Of a stretch of 64,000 nucleotides of DNA, positions 8,752-18,769 are shown one piece after another (the first letter of the stretch is position 1; every line of letters starts with the position of its first letter). The notes beneath the pieces were generated by a model. It made no database searches. It was not told the DNA's origin and saw nothing but the letters and a program-made list of their open reading frames with translations. A program made the translations under genes and the position numbers. The DNA is from an uncultured Clostridia bacterium (GTDB lineage Bacteria > Bacillota > Clostridia > TANB77 > CAG-508), in contig CALXAV010000006.1 of assembly GCA_944386385.1 (NCBI GenBank), forward strand, positions 1-64,000, read 5' to 3'.

Positions 8752-9120
8752 ATGAAATACACATATAATAAATTAGTAAGAGATAAAATACCAGAAGAAA
8801 TAAATAATATGGAAGGGAGGAAAGCTGCATTTAGGATTATGGATGATGATGAATATGCTAAGGAATTAAATAGAAAATTATTAGAAGAATGTCATGAATT
8901 TATTGAAGAAAATAATCTTGAAGAGTTAGCTGATGTTATGGAAGTAATAGAAGCTATTATACAATTAAAAGGTATACAATGGGATAAAGTAAGAAAAATA
9001 CAAGAAGAAAAAAGAAATAAAAAAGGAGCATTTAACAAAAAAATCTATTTAGAATATGTAGAGGAGAATAAAAGAAATTTAAGAGAGGAGAAAGAATTAA
9101 ATAAAAGTTGGAGAAAATAA
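8752..9120 (+). CDS. MazG/PRA-PH-like nucleotide pyrophosphohydrolase
   Basis: 122 residues. The N-terminal YNKLVRDKIPEEI and the acidic pair of motifs ELNRKLLEECHEFIEE and LEELADVMEVIEAI form the all-alpha NTP pyrophosphatase (MazG/HisE) metal site: EExxE followed by ExxD. This small family ('phosphoribosyl-ATP pyrophosphohydrolase-like') is often a house-cleaning enzyme or is linked to phage defence; the substrate cannot be read from sequence. The start ATG follows AAAGGAG. The stop is 3 nt before the next gene, so the two are probably cotranscribed. Confidence 0.8.
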   Translation: MKYTYNKLVRDKIPEEINNMEGRKAAFRIMDDDEYAKELNRKLLEECHEFIEENNLEELADVMEVIEAIIQLKGIQWDKVRKIQEEKRNKKGAFNKKIYLEYVEENKRNLREEKELNKSWRK

Positions 9121-9123
9121 GAG

Positions 9124-10517
9124 GTGATTAAACTGGAAAAGCTAATTATAAGTTTAAAAGCAGAAACAACAGAAATAGAATTTAAAGAAAAAGTAGAATT
9201 AAATAAACCTAGAAGCTGGTTAAAAACTATTTCGGCATTTTGCAATGGAATTGGTGGAACGATATATTTTGGAGTTAATGACAATAGAGAGATTATAGGA
9301 TTAAGCAATGTACAAAAAGATATAGAAAAATAAGTGAATTAATAAAAGCAAGAATAGAGCCACTTGCAAATTTTAAGGTTTCAACAATAAAGATGTAATT
9401 AGATTAGAAATTATCCAAGGGACAAAAACACCATATTATTATGTAGCAGATGGAAGTAAAATTGTCTATGTAAGAATAGGAAATCAAAGTGTAAACGCAC
9501 CAAGTTATATTATGAATGAATTAGTAGCAAAAGGTGAGAAATTAACTTTTGATGCAATGGTTTCAAAATATAATTTTGAAGATCTAAGTTTTACATTATT
9601 TAAAGCAACGTATTTACAAAGAACGGGAAAAAGGTTAGAAGAAAATGATTTTATATCATTTGGGTTAATGACAGAATCTAGAAGATTAACATATGCAGGA
9701 GTATTATTTTCAGACCAATGTCCATTACTACAATCAAGAATATTTTGTACGAGATGGAAGGGGTTAGATAAAACTTCAATATTTGAGGACGCGGTAGATG
9801 ATAGAGAATATAGTGGTAACTTAATAATGCTTTTAGAAAATCGGATTTAATTTTATAAAAAATCATAATAAAATGGCATGGAAGAAACTACCTAGAGTGA
9901 GAGAAGAATACTATGATTATAATGAAAGAGTCATAACAGAGGTTTTAGTAAATGCGTTAATACATAGAATGTATGACATAATGGGAGCAGAAATACATAT
10001 TGATATATATGACGATAGATTAGAAATAGAATCTCCTGGAGGTATGTACGATGGAGGAGCTGTTCAAAATGAAGACATTTTAAATATTCCATCTAAAAGA
10101 AGGAATCCAGTAATAGCAGATGTGTTTCAAAGATTAGGATTTATGGAAAGAAGAGGAAGTGGATTTAAAAAGATATATTCTGCATTTAATGGGGATATGA
10201 CAAAAATAAAATTTTATTCAGATATAAATGATTTTAAGGTTATATTGTATAACGAGAATTACAATAGAAAAACAACCGGCGATAAACCGCCGATAACCGC
10301 CGATAAAATATCGATAAACAGCTGGGATTTGGAAAATGTAATCATAGAGTATTTACAGAAAAATGAATATATAACTAATAAAATAGTAAAGGAAAAATTT
10401 GATATTAAGGATACAAAGTCAAAAGTAACATTAAGAAAATTAGTTTCTGAAAATATTTTAATATCAGAAGGAGCAAATAGAAATAGAAGATATAAATTAA
10501 ATAAAAAATTTAAATAG
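9124..10517 (+). pseudogene. AlbA_2/Schlafen-type ATP-binding helicase-related gene (COG2865) with three frame breaks
   Basis: Joined segments give one recognisable protein: N-terminal AlbA_2 domain (ETTEIEFKEKVELNK, SAFCNGIGGTIYFGVND), a middle part (TKTPYYYVADGSKIVYVRIG), then the C-terminal GHKL-like module (VLVNALIHRMYD, IDIYDDRLEIESPGG, RRGSGFKKIY) and a winged-helix tail (10270-10517). Breaks: near 9330 and near 9391, each a loss of one base in an A-rich run, and at 9842 a zero-frame CGG where skipping C restores the frame (LLEN-G-FNFIKNHNKMAW). The first two suggest decay or homopolymer errors; the third matches the CGG pattern seen elsewhere. Start may be GTG 9124, or CTG 9133 with GAGGTG as its RBS. 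Related proteins act as regulators or in phage defence. Confidence 0.65.
9842..9845 (+). other. putative +1 recoding site CGG-A (AlbA_2-type gene)
   Basis: Zero frame: GAA AAT CGG ATT TAA (stop). Skipping C9842 gives AAT GGA TTT AAT TTT ATA, joining directly to the downstream segment with family-typical residues. Confidence 0.6.
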
Positions 10518-10546
10518 AAAGGCAGGAAATCAAATACTGCCTTTAT
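10518..10546 (+). terminator. terminator between the AlbA_2-type gene and the SASP gene
   Basis: AAAGGCAG / CTGCCTTT stem with an 11-nt loop. Flanking A and T tracts let it serve both strands. Confidence 0.7.
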
Positions 10547-10600
10547 GTATAATAAAAGCAAAACATAACTTCCTACCTAAAATAATAGCTTAAACTAAAA

Positions 10601-10798
10601 CTATTTCATATTTCTTTCAGCTTCTTCTATCATCTTTTTAACCATTTGTCCACCTATTTTACCAGCGTCTCTAGCTGAAATGTCTCCGTTATATCCGTCT
10701 TTTAAGTTAACACCAACTTCACTAGCTACTTCATATTTGAATTTATCTAAAGCAGTCATAGCTTCTGGTACTAATTTTTTGTTTGAAGAGTTTGCCAT
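10601..10798 (-). CDS. alpha/beta-type small acid-soluble spore protein (SASP)
   Basis: 65 residues from the ATG at 10798, preceded by AGGAGGTG; the in-frame codons upstream lack an RBS and are not family-like. The SASP signature is clear: LDKFKYEVASEVGV, followed by GYNGDISARDAGKIGGQMVKKMIE. The GPR protease cleaves such proteins within the EVASE region during germination. In spores these proteins coat DNA, hold it in an A-like form and protect it from UV and heat. It should be transcribed late in the forespore by SigG. It is monocistronic and shows that this organism forms endospores. Confidence 0.95.
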   Translation of the reverse strand: MANSSNKKLVPEAMTALDKFKYEVASEVGVNLKDGYNGDISARDAGKIGGQMVKKMIEEAERNMK

Positions 10799-10964
10799 TG
10801 TTTTTTCACCTCCTGTAATATTACAACTAGAAAAAACCATTGCTTTTTCTAATACTATCATTCTCAAAAAAACAAAAAAATAAACAGGAAATTTTTACAA
10901 AAAAATTATTGCTTTTTTAAAACTTTATTTATATAATAAACTTTGTTAAAAAAGGAGTCGAAAT

Positions 10965-11849
10965 ATGTATAAATTAGTAGCAATAGATTTAGATGGAACA
11001 ATGCTTAATAGTTACGGAGTAGTAACAGAGCATACAAAAAATGTAATAAAAAAAGTAGAAGAACAAGGTGTAGAAGTAATAATAGCATCAGGAAGACCAA
11101 TAGATTCAATAAAAACAATTGCAAAAGAAATTGAAAGCAAAAATTATTTTATTGCGGGAAATGGTGCTATTGTTTATGATATGAAAAAAGATGAAATAAT
11201 ATACGAAAAAACAATGTCAAAAGAAAAAGTATTAGAAATAATAAAAATATGTGAAGAAAACAGTATTTCATATAATGTATATACAGAGCAAGAAATACTA
11301 GCTACATCTTTAAAATATAATGTCTTATATTATCATAAAGAAAACTTAAAAAAAGAAGAAAGCAAAAAAACAAAAATAAATATTGTAAATGATATGTATG
11401 AATATATAAAAAATAAACAAGATGCTAGATTTTTGAAAATAACAATTTGTGATGAAAGTAAAGCTGTGTTTAATTCAATAATTAGAAAACTAAAAGAAAT
11501 AAGAGAAATAGAAGTTTTAGAAGTAGCGCATATGGCAAGGAAAACAATAAAACAAGGGACAGAAGAATATCCTATTTCATATTACTATACAGAAATTTCA
11601 ACAGAAAATGTAGATAAATGGAATGCAATTGAATTTTTAATCCAAAAACTAAATATAGAAAAAGAAGAGGTAATGGCAATAGGAGATAATGCAAATGATA
11701 AAATGATGATAGAAAATGCTGGTTTAGGAATTGCAATGAAGCAAAGTACGCCAAGTGTTATAGAAATTGCAAACGAAATTACAGATGACAACAATGAAGA
11801 TGGTGTGGCAAAAATATTACAAAAATATTACAGAAATATTAACTTTTAG
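10965..11849 (+). CDS. Cof-type HAD-superfamily phosphatase
   Basis: 294 residues. Motif I AIDLDGTML carries the nucleophile Asp and acid/base Asp. Motif II is IIASGRP; motif III/IV is VMAIGDNANDKMMIENAGLGIAM. The large C2-type cap between residues 80 and 200 is typical of Cof/YidA/YkrA enzymes that dephosphorylate small sugar phosphates or nucleotides; the substrate is not predictable. The RBS is AAAGGAG. Stands alone between the SASP gene and the pilus locus. Confidence 0.9.
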   Translation: MYKLVAIDLDGTMLNSYGVVTEHTKNVIKKVEEQGVEVIIASGRPIDSIKTIAKEIESKNYFIAGNGAIVYDMKKDEIIYEKTMSKEKVLEIIKICEENSISYNVYTEQEILATSLKYNVLYYHKENLKKEESKKTKINIVNDMYEYIKNKQDARFLKITICDESKAVFNSIIRKLKEIREIEVLEVAHMARKTIKQGTEEYPISYYYTEISTENVDKWNAIEFLIQKLNIEKEEVMAIGDNANDKMMIENAGLGIAMKQSTPSVIEIANEITDDNNEDGVAKILQKYYRNINF

Positions 11850-11958
11850 TAACAGTTATATAATTCCATTGATTTTGATGTGCGTTTGCGTTAAAATAAA
11901 ATAGATGATTATTTTGTAGAAAATACAATAAAAATATAATTTAAGGGAGGAATTTGTC

Positions 11959-13074
11959 ATGGCCACAAATCCAATGCAAAGAAAAGCAAGAAATTCATTT
12001 TTATTAGGAATGCTAGTAATGCTACTAATAGCAGGTATTGTTATAGCATTTTTAGTTATGCAATTAATGAATAGAATTCAAGAAGAAAGGGAAAATGCAT
12101 CAAATATGGTAAATGCTTATGTCTTAAATCAAGATGTAAAATCAGGACAAGTAATTACCACAGATATGCTAACAATAACACAAGTAAATAGAACACTTGT
12201 GCCAAGTAATGCTACTAGTGATTTAAGTATAATAGAAAACTATGCATTACAAGACAAAGAAGGAAATCAAATAACAACACAATATGATAATCAAGGTAAT
12301 GCAACAATGTATATAACAATAGAAAATACTAGATATCAAGTAAACCAAGAAGAGAACACAGGTAACTTCTATATTGAAAGAAATGGCGAAACAGAATATC
12401 TAGAATTAGATAGCGTACCAATTGTTGCTAAAGTTAATATGAATGCTAACACATTAATCACAACAGATTTAATCAGCAGAGGAGATAGTGTGGTACAAGA
12501 CGATGTTAGAAAACAAGAGTATAACGTAGTTATATTACCAATGGACTTAACAACTGGAGATTATATTGATATAAGATTAATGTTACCAAATGGACAAGAT
12601 TTCATTGTTGTATCTAAGAAAGAAGTAGAAATCCCAGTAGTTGGAGGAGTAGATTCAGAAGATACAATATGGGTAAATTTATCAGAAGATGAAACTTTAC
12701 ATATGAGCTCTGCAATAGTAGATGCTGCAAAAATTAATGGAGCAAAACTTTATGCTACTAAATATACAGAACCTGGAATGCAAAATGCAGCAACACCAAC
12801 ATATATTGTTAGCGCAGAAAATTCACAATTATTACAAAGAGATCCAAACATATTACAAAATGCAATGAATGCTATAATAGAAAGATATAATCAAGTAGAT
12901 AGCACAAATATAAGAAATAACTACATAAATAGTGAAATACAAAGTCAAGGTGATCAAGCACAAACAAACTTAGAAACAAATATGGAAGAAAGTATAACAA
13001 AATCACAAGAGTCAAGAAAAGATTATTTAGATTCTTTAGCAGGAGCAACAACAACAACTACTACAACTGAGTAA
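11959..13074 (+). CDS. CpaB/RcpC-like SAF-domain protein of the Tad-like pilus locus
   Basis: 371 residues. One transmembrane helix (about 14-37) follows a short basic N-terminus, then an extracellular SAF-type domain (VLNQDVKSGQVITTDMLTI) and a beta-rich region; the C-terminus is low complexity, ending in a Thr-rich tail. CpaB proteins in Tad systems organise the pilus channel near the wall. It is first in a run of same-strand genes with short gaps leading to TadA- and TadB/C-like genes, which supports this role. RBS GGGAGG. The divergence from proteobacterial CpaB is large, so the assignment rests on the SAF motif and position. Confidence 0.75.
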   Translation: MATNPMQRKARNSFLLGMLVMLLIAGIVIAFLVMQLMNRIQEERENASNMVNAYVLNQDVKSGQVITTDMLTITQVNRTLVPSNATSDLSIIENYALQDKEGNQITTQYDNQGNATMYITIENTRYQVNQEENTGNFYIERNGETEYLELDSVPIVAKVNMNANTLITTDLISRGDSVVQDDVRKQEYNVVILPMDLTTGDYIDIRLMLPNGQDFIVVSKKEVEIPVVGGVDSEDTIWVNLSEDETLHMSSAIVDAAKINGAKLYATKYTEPGMQNAATPTYIVSAENSQLLQRDPNILQNAMNAIIERYNQVDSTNIRNNYINSEIQSQGDQAQTNLETNMEESITKSQESRKDYLDSLAGATTTTTTTE

Positions 13075-13100
13075 AAATAAAAGAAGGAGAGAAAGACTTT

Positions 13101-13799
13101 ATGAAAAGAATAGGGTTTATAGGGGGATATGATAAAACTGATTTAATTATATATGTAGCAAAAATATTAACTGTGTTAGGAAACAGAGTATTAATAATAG
13201 ATGCAACAGTAAGCCAAAAAGCCAGATATATCGTACCTGTTATAAGCCCTACACTAATGTATGTGACCGAATATGAAGATATGGATATTGCCGTAGGATT
13301 TAAAAATGAAGAAGATATTAAAAGATATTTAGGGATTTCTGAAGACCTAGATTCAGAATATGACGTTATATTTGTTGATACAGATAACAGTGAAGGCTTT
13401 GAAGAATTTCATTTAGAAGAAGCAAATAAAAACTATTTTGTGACTTCATTTGATGTATATTCATTAAAAAAAGGACTAGAAGCATTATCTGGAATAAAAA
13501 ATGCGATTACATTAACAAAGGTGCTTTTTTCTAAAGATATGTTAAAAGAAGAAGATGATTACTTAAATTTCTTATCTTTAGGATATAAAGTTATTTGGAA
13601 TGATTACAGAGTATATTTTCCAATAGAAAATGGAGATTTAAGTGTTATACACGAAAACCAAAGAGTTTCAAAAGTAAAATTCAGAAAATTAAGTGTACAA
13701 TATAAAGATGGACTAGCGTATTTGGCTGAAGAAATATTAGGGGATGCTAGCGAAAGTAAAGTTAGGAGAGCTATAAAAACGATAGAAAAAGGAGCGTAA
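13101..13799 (+). CDS. ParA/CpaE-like protein without an intact P-loop
   Basis: 232 residues with a MinD/ParA-like fold: MKRIGFIGGYDKTDLIIYVAKIL, then VLIIDATVSQ and YDVIFVDTDN. The position of the deviant Walker A (KGGxGKT) is GGYDKTD, so nucleotide binding is doubtful. In Tad loci CpaE/TadZ are ParA-like proteins that localise the apparatus, and some lack ATPase motifs. It directly precedes a second ParA-like gene with only 2 nt between the stop and the next start. The two may form a heterodimer, one active and one degenerate (inference). Confidence 0.6.
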   Translation: MKRIGFIGGYDKTDLIIYVAKILTVLGNRVLIIDATVSQKARYIVPVISPTLMYVTEYEDMDIAVGFKNEEDIKRYLGISEDLDSEYDVIFVDTDNSEGFEEFHLEEANKNYFVTSFDVYSLKKGLEALSGIKNAITLTKVLFSKDMLKEEDDYLNFLSLGYKVIWNDYRVYFPIENGDLSVIHENQRVSKVKFRKLSVQYKDGLAYLAEEILGDASESKVRRAIKTIEKGA

Positions 13800-13801
13800 G
13801 A

Positions 13802-14638
13802 ATGTCAGTAGTAACATTTTGGAGTAATGGAAAAGAACAAACTGGGAAGACCTTGGCAATAGCTGCAATCACTACACATATGGCGATTGAACACAACTAT
13901 AGAATTTTAGTTATTTCAACAGGAAATAAAGATAAAACTCTAGACCGTTGTTTTTGGGAAGAAAAGAAAAAGAAAAAAAATCTTGGATTGTTCGGACCAA
14001 ATACAAACATTGCGATTGAAGACGGAATAGTAGGGTTAGAAACAATGATGAAAAGTAATAGAATTTCATCAGAGCAAATAACAAATTATACTAAGATTAT
14101 TTTTAAAGATAGATTAGAAATTTTAACAAGTTTTAAAGGTGAAAAATTAGAATATGATGAGCTAAAAACAAATTACCCTGATATAATTAATTTGGCTAAT
14201 AATTTTTATGATTTAGTGTTTGTAGATTTAGATGCTGAACTTGGGGAGAGTTTAACAAACCAAATATTAGAATCATCTAATCTTGTTATAGCAAACATAA
14301 ATCAAAGATTATCAAGTATAAATGATTTTATGCAAGCAAGAGAAGAAATTCCTATTTTAAATTCAAAAAAATCACTTGTATTAATAGGAAGATATGACAA
14401 ATATTCAAAATATACAATAAAAAATATAACAAGATATATGGGAGAAAAAAATAAAGTTTCTACAATACCATATAACACATTATTTTTTGAAGCATGTGAA
14501 GAAGCAAAATTACCAGACTTTTTCTTAAAACTTAGAAGAGTAGATGAAGAAGATAGAAATAGTTTCTTCTTAACAGAAGTTAAAAGAGCAGCAGATAATA
14601 TAATTTATAGATTACAAGACTTAGCTATGAAGATGTAA
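13802..14638 (+). CDS. ParA/MinD-like ATPase of the pilus locus (CpaE/TadZ-like)
   Basis: 278 residues. Begins MSVVTFWSNGKEQTGKTLAIAA with a Walker A-like GKEQTGKT (residues 10-17). A Walker B-like DLVFVDLDAELG and SNLVIANINQRLSS fit the ParA/MinD fold. It starts 2 nt after the preceding degenerate paralogue and 16 nt before the TadA-like ATPase, so translation is probably coupled. Likely function is polar or septal positioning of the pilus machine. No DNA-binding domain is visible, which argues against a chromosome-partition role. Confidence 0.65.
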   Translation: MSVVTFWSNGKEQTGKTLAIAAITTHMAIEHNYRILVISTGNKDKTLDRCFWEEKKKKKNLGLFGPNTNIAIEDGIVGLETMMKSNRISSEQITNYTKIIFKDRLEILTSFKGEKLEYDELKTNYPDIINLANNFYDLVFVDLDAELGESLTNQILESSNLVIANINQRLSSINDFMQAREEIPILNSKKSLVLIGRYDKYSKYTIKNITRYMGEKNKVSTIPYNTLFFEACEEAKLPDFFLKLRRVDEEDRNSFFLTEVKRAADNIIYRLQDLAMKM

Positions 14639-14654
14639 GGAGGGTGGACAAACC

Positions 14655-16628
14655 ATGACAATAACCAACATTGTTCTTATAATAGTTGTTTTACTTATTG
14701 CTGGATATGCAATTTTCTATGTAATAAAAAAGAAGAAAAACGCAGAAGTAGAAACAACAGTAAATGTTGACGATAAGACTTATACTATAGAAATGATGAC
14801 CAATTTCGTAAAAAGAAGACTAGATGAAATTACCAAAATAAACTTATATGATATAGGGCTTTCAGAAGAGGAATTGAAGAGAAGAAAAAATAAGAAATAC
14901 GAATTGAAGAAAGCTTTAAAAGGTTGTACATATGGTGATGTTAACGATAAAAGATATGTAAAAGAGTTAATTTATGATTTATTAGAAAAAGAATATGGCG
15001 TAACAGAAACAAACATATCAAAAGCGATACCTTTTGATATTCCATCTTTACTTACACCACAAGATAAATTTGATATTTTAATTTATGCATATAAAAAAGA
15101 ATTTGCTTACGAGGCTTTAACAGAATTAATTAAAAAATATGATTTAGCAGAATTAAAATATGTAGAAGGAGAAACTAAGCCTTCTTATGTAATAACATCT
15201 AATGAAATAGAAGATATATATGAAAAAGAAAATATAGTATTATCATTTTCAGATAAATTAAGTGTTGTAGTACAAAGAATCTATCAACACTATAAAGGAT
15301 ACAGTAGCATTGACGAAATAAGAGACATGAACATAGACGGTGTTTCTGGTGGTGTATCAGGACTTCCAGAAAGTTTCTTAAGTCAAGTTGCGCAAACAGA
15401 TGGTGGAGATTATCTAAATCAAATTGCTGAGCATAAAGTTCCAAGAGCTTGTGACAGTATTTGGATATTCTTCCAAGGTAAATCAATACGTTTAGCATTC
15501 CTATCATTTGGAACAGAAGCTGAACTAAAAAGAGTTTGTCAGAACATTTATAAATATAATAACCCAGGACAGTTATCAGATACAAATGGTTATAAAATCA
15601 ACGAAATGAAAGATGGTTCTCGTGTCGTTGTTGTTAGACCAAGTATGTCTGAAACATGGGCATTCTTCGTAAGAAAGTTTGACGTTAAACGTTCAACTTT
15701 AGAGCAATGGTTCAAAGGAGAACCAGGTAGTGACGAATCAATAGAATTATTGAAATACTTAGTAAAAGGAGCAAGAATTATATCAATCACTGGTGAGCAG
15801 GGTTGTGGTAAAACAACAATGCTTATGGGAATGATAGAAAACATTTATGAAACAATGAACATCCGTGTTCAGGAAACTGCATTCGAGCTTCACTTAAGAA
15901 AAATTTATCCAACAAGAAACATTTTAACATTTAGAGAGACAGAGACAATTTCTGGACAAGAAGGTTTGGACGTTCAAAAGAAAACTGACGGTTCTGTTAA
16001 CATCATCGGTGAGGTTGCAACTGACCACGTTGCTGCTTGGATGATACAAGCTGCCCAAGTTGCATCTAAATTTACATTATTTACTCACCACGCAAAAACT
16101 TTCCCTAACTTAGTAACAGCACTTAGAAACTCAATGTTAAGAATTGGACAGTTCAATAATGAAAAAACAGCAGAAGAGCAAGTTATACAAGTATTAAACT
16201 TTGATATACACTTAACAAAAGACTTTAGAGGAAAAAGATATGTAGAAAGAATAACAGAATGTATACCAGTAGAAGAAAAAAATGAATATACATTTGACCA
16301 TAGAAAAGAAAAGACATTAGAAGGAAAATTTGATAAGTTCTTTGATAATGCAACACATTATTTTGAAAAAGTTACAGACAGAAAATTATATACATATAGA
16401 AACATATTAGAGTATGTAGATGGCGAATACAAAATCACAAACCCAATAACTGAAACCAACTTAAAAGAAATGAGAATGAATATGGACGCAACAGATGTTG
16501 AAAGTTTTGATAAATTTGTAGAAAAACATTGGGGAACACAATCACATAAAAAAGAAACAGTATTAGTATCAGCTGAGGCAGAAGACAAACCAAAAAGAAG
16601 AGGAAGAAAGAAGAAAACAGAAGTTTAA
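14655..16628 (+). CDS. TadA/CpaF-like pilus assembly ATPase
   Basis: 657 residues. Unusually, an N-terminal membrane helix (about 3-25) is present, so the ATPase is membrane-tethered. Type II/IV secretion ATPase core: Walker A GEQGCGKT (380-387), an Asp/Glu box around RNILTFRETE, Walker B-like NIIGEVATDH, and a His box FTLFTHHAKTFPNLVTALRN. The C-terminus is basic (KPKRRGRKKKTEV). Powers pilin extrusion together with the following TadB/C-like membrane protein. The RBS is AAGGAGGG. The region 15600-16150 uses noticeably more C-ending codons than its surroundings, perhaps reflecting high expression or strong conservation. Confidence 0.82.
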   Translation: MTITNIVLIIVVLLIAGYAIFYVIKKKKNAEVETTVNVDDKTYTIEMMTNFVKRRLDEITKINLYDIGLSEEELKRRKNKKYELKKALKGCTYGDVNDKRYVKELIYDLLEKEYGVTETNISKAIPFDIPSLLTPQDKFDILIYAYKKEFAYEALTELIKKYDLAELKYVEGETKPSYVITSNEIEDIYEKENIVLSFSDKLSVVVQRIYQHYKGYSSIDEIRDMNIDGVSGGVSGLPESFLSQVAQTDGGDYLNQIAEHKVPRACDSIWIFFQGKSIRLAFLSFGTEAELKRVCQNIYKYNNPGQLSDTNGYKINEMKDGSRVVVVRPSMSETWAFFVRKFDVKRSTLEQWFKGEPGSDESIELLKYLVKGARIISITGEQGCGKTTMLMGMIENIYETMNIRVQETAFELHLRKIYPTRNILTFRETETISGQEGLDVQKKTDGSVNIIGEVATDHVAAWMIQAAQVASKFTLFTHHAKTFPNLVTALRNSMLRIGQFNNEKTAEEQVIQVLNFDIHLTKDFRGKRYVERITECIPVEEKNEYTFDHRKEKTLEGKFDKFFDNATHYFEKVTDRKLYTYRNILEYVDGEYKITNPITETNLKEMRMNMDATDVESFDKFVEKHWGTQSHKKETVLVSAEAEDKPKRRGRKKKTEV

Positions 16629-16672
16629 ATATAAGTACTAAAATATAGAAAAGAGGAGGTGCTAAATTTACA

Positions 16673-18751
16673 GTGGACAACCAGATTATTTTTTATATAA
16701 TGGGTGGAGCAGCAGGAGCCTTTGTTATAATTATACTTCTATATTATATATTATCTAAAAAGATGCAGACATCAGAATATAAAAGAATACAAAAATTACA
16801 ACAAGGAACTAAGGAAAAGAAGTTTTCTGCAGAAGTTTTATTCCAAAAGCTATACCTTACATATATGAAAATACCTTTTATAAAAAGATATGCATTAAAA
16901 ATAAGAAGAAGATTAGAAATAATAAATATAGATGATGAGTATAACACTAGAAAAGGGACTGCTAAGATATTAACCAAATCACTTGCTATAATAGTACCTA
17001 TAATGCTTATAACTATAATCTTTACTTCTGGTAACTATTTGCTAATGTTTATTTTATTAATATTTGAATTATTTATGATTGATACATTTATAGATGGTTC
17101 AGTAGATAAAATAGATAATAAGATATTAACAGAACAAATAGATTTCTTCTCTGAAATTAGACATGCTTATCATGAATATAACATGGTAGAAGAAGCAATT
17201 TACCAAGTATCTCAAGATGATGAAAAAGATGTTTCAAGACAGGGAGAAAAAATATATGAAATATTAATATCAGACGACCCAGAAATGGAACTTGAAAAAT
17301 ATTATGATATAGCACCAAATAGTTTCTTAAAAGAGTTTGCAGGTATTTCATATTTAACAAAAGAATTTGGTGATAGAAAAGTAGATGGTGCATCTCTATA
17401 TTTGAAAAACGTAAATAATATTACTCAAGAAATGCAACTAGAAATATTAAAAAGAGATAAATTAAACTATGTATTTCAAAGTTTGTCAATTATCTCAATT
17501 GCGCCAGTATTATTACTAGAACCATTAAAAAATTGGGCTATTTCAAACTTCACATTTACATCTAGTTGGTACTTAGGAAAGCCTGGAATGATAGTACAAA
17601 TAATAATTTTAATACTTACTTTCTTATCTTATATATTAGTAAGAAAATTAAAAGACAATGGTTCAACGGCGGCGAATACAAAAAATACAGAAAATCCATG
17701 GCAGGAAAAATTATATAGAAAGAAACCAATAAAGAAAATTGTAGATTTATTTATACCTAAAGAGGGAACAAAAGAACATAGAAAAATAAAACAATTATTA
17801 AAAGATTCAGCTTCATCACAAAAAATACAATGGCTGTATATAAATAGAATCGCGCTCGCAATAGTTACATTTTTTGCATCAATTATAATATTTACACAAT
17901 TACATAATGTTGCAATAAATTATGTTTATACAGAGCCAACAACTGATTATAATATAATTGGTGGATTATCTGAAAAAGATGAAAGAAAGGCAATGGAACT
18001 GACAGAACAGGATAATATAATCTTGGATCAGTTTAGAGGAAAAATAAATACTACACAAGAACAGATTAGGATGGCTGTAGAAAGATTAGATTATTATGAA
18101 GAGGCAGAAGATGAAGAAATAGATACAGCAGTTGAAAGAATTTATAATAAATTACAAATAATTAATAGTGAATATATGCAATGGTTTGAATTATTACTTG
18201 CTTGTGTATTTGCAGTAATTGGATATATGGCACCAATTTGGATATTATATTTCCAAGTTAAGATGAGACAATTAGAGATGGAAGACGAAGTTATGCAGTA
18301 TCAAACAATTATCATGATGCTTATGAGAATTGAAAGGGTTAATGTTGAAATTATTCTAGAATGGTTAGAAAGATACTCAAATATATTCAAGCCTCAAATA
18401 ACAAGATGTGTTAATAACTATGAAGCAGGTGCATGGGAAGCTTTAGAGGCAATGAAAGAAGAAGTTAGCTATATGCCGCTAGTTAGAATTATAGAAAGCT
18501 TACAAGCCGCAGTAGAAAAAATACCAATTAAAGACGCATTTGATGAGTTAGACTCAGAAAGAGATTATTATCAAGAAAAGAGAAAAGAATCAAATGAAAG
18601 ACTTATTAAAAGAAAAGGTATGATAGGAAAATTTATAGGATTTGCACCAATGGTTTGTATGTTTGTTGGATACTTGATTGTACCATTAGTATTCATAGGA
18701 TTAACAAGTATGTCAAGCTCATTCTCATCAATGACATCGACATCAACGTAG
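16673..18751 (+). CDS. TadB/TadC-like pilus platform protein, apparently two T2SSF modules in one chain
   Basis: 692 residues starting with GTG; AGGAGGT lies 12 nt upstream, a longer gap than usual. It has an N-terminal helix, a first cytoplasmic/membrane module with helices around 105-145 and 270-330, then a second module with helices near 395-415, 510-540 and 660-685. In most Tad systems these are two proteins (TadB, TadC); here they seem to be fused. The platform binds the TadA ATPase and feeds pilins into the filament. It ends 18 nt before the first of the pilin-like genes. Confidence 0.75.
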   Translation: MDNQIIFYIMGGAAGAFVIIILLYYILSKKMQTSEYKRIQKLQQGTKEKKFSAEVLFQKLYLTYMKIPFIKRYALKIRRRLEIINIDDEYNTRKGTAKILTKSLAIIVPIMLITIIFTSGNYLLMFILLIFELFMIDTFIDGSVDKIDNKILTEQIDFFSEIRHAYHEYNMVEEAIYQVSQDDEKDVSRQGEKIYEILISDDPEMELEKYYDIAPNSFLKEFAGISYLTKEFGDRKVDGASLYLKNVNNITQEMQLEILKRDKLNYVFQSLSIISIAPVLLLEPLKNWAISNFTFTSSWYLGKPGMIVQIIILILTFLSYILVRKLKDNGSTAANTKNTENPWQEKLYRKKPIKKIVDLFIPKEGTKEHRKIKQLLKDSASSQKIQWLYINRIALAIVTFFASIIIFTQLHNVAINYVYTEPTTDYNIIGGLSEKDERKAMELTEQDNIILDQFRGKINTTQEQIRMAVERLDYYEEAEDEEIDTAVERIYNKLQIINSEYMQWFELLLACVFAVIGYMAPIWILYFQVKMRQLEMEDEVMQYQTIIMMLMRIERVNVEIILEWLERYSNIFKPQITRCVNNYEAGAWEALEAMKEEVSYMPLVRIIESLQAAVEKIPIKDAFDELDSERDYYQEKRKESNERLIKRKGMIGKFIGFAPMVCMFVGYLIVPLVFIGLTSMSSSFSSMTSTST

Positions 18752-18769
18752 TTAAGGAGGTAAGGCTTT

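Noticed and set aside
9325..9395. Programmed -1 frameshifting in the AlbA_2-type gene
   Set aside because: The A-rich runs do not form a proper X-XXY-YYZ slippery heptamer in the zero frame, and no downstream structure is obvious. Base loss by decay or sequence error is simpler.
13101..14638. ParA/ParB chromosome partition pair
   Set aside because: No ParB-like or DNA-binding protein is nearby, the first protein lacks a P-loop, and both sit tightly in the pilus operon.
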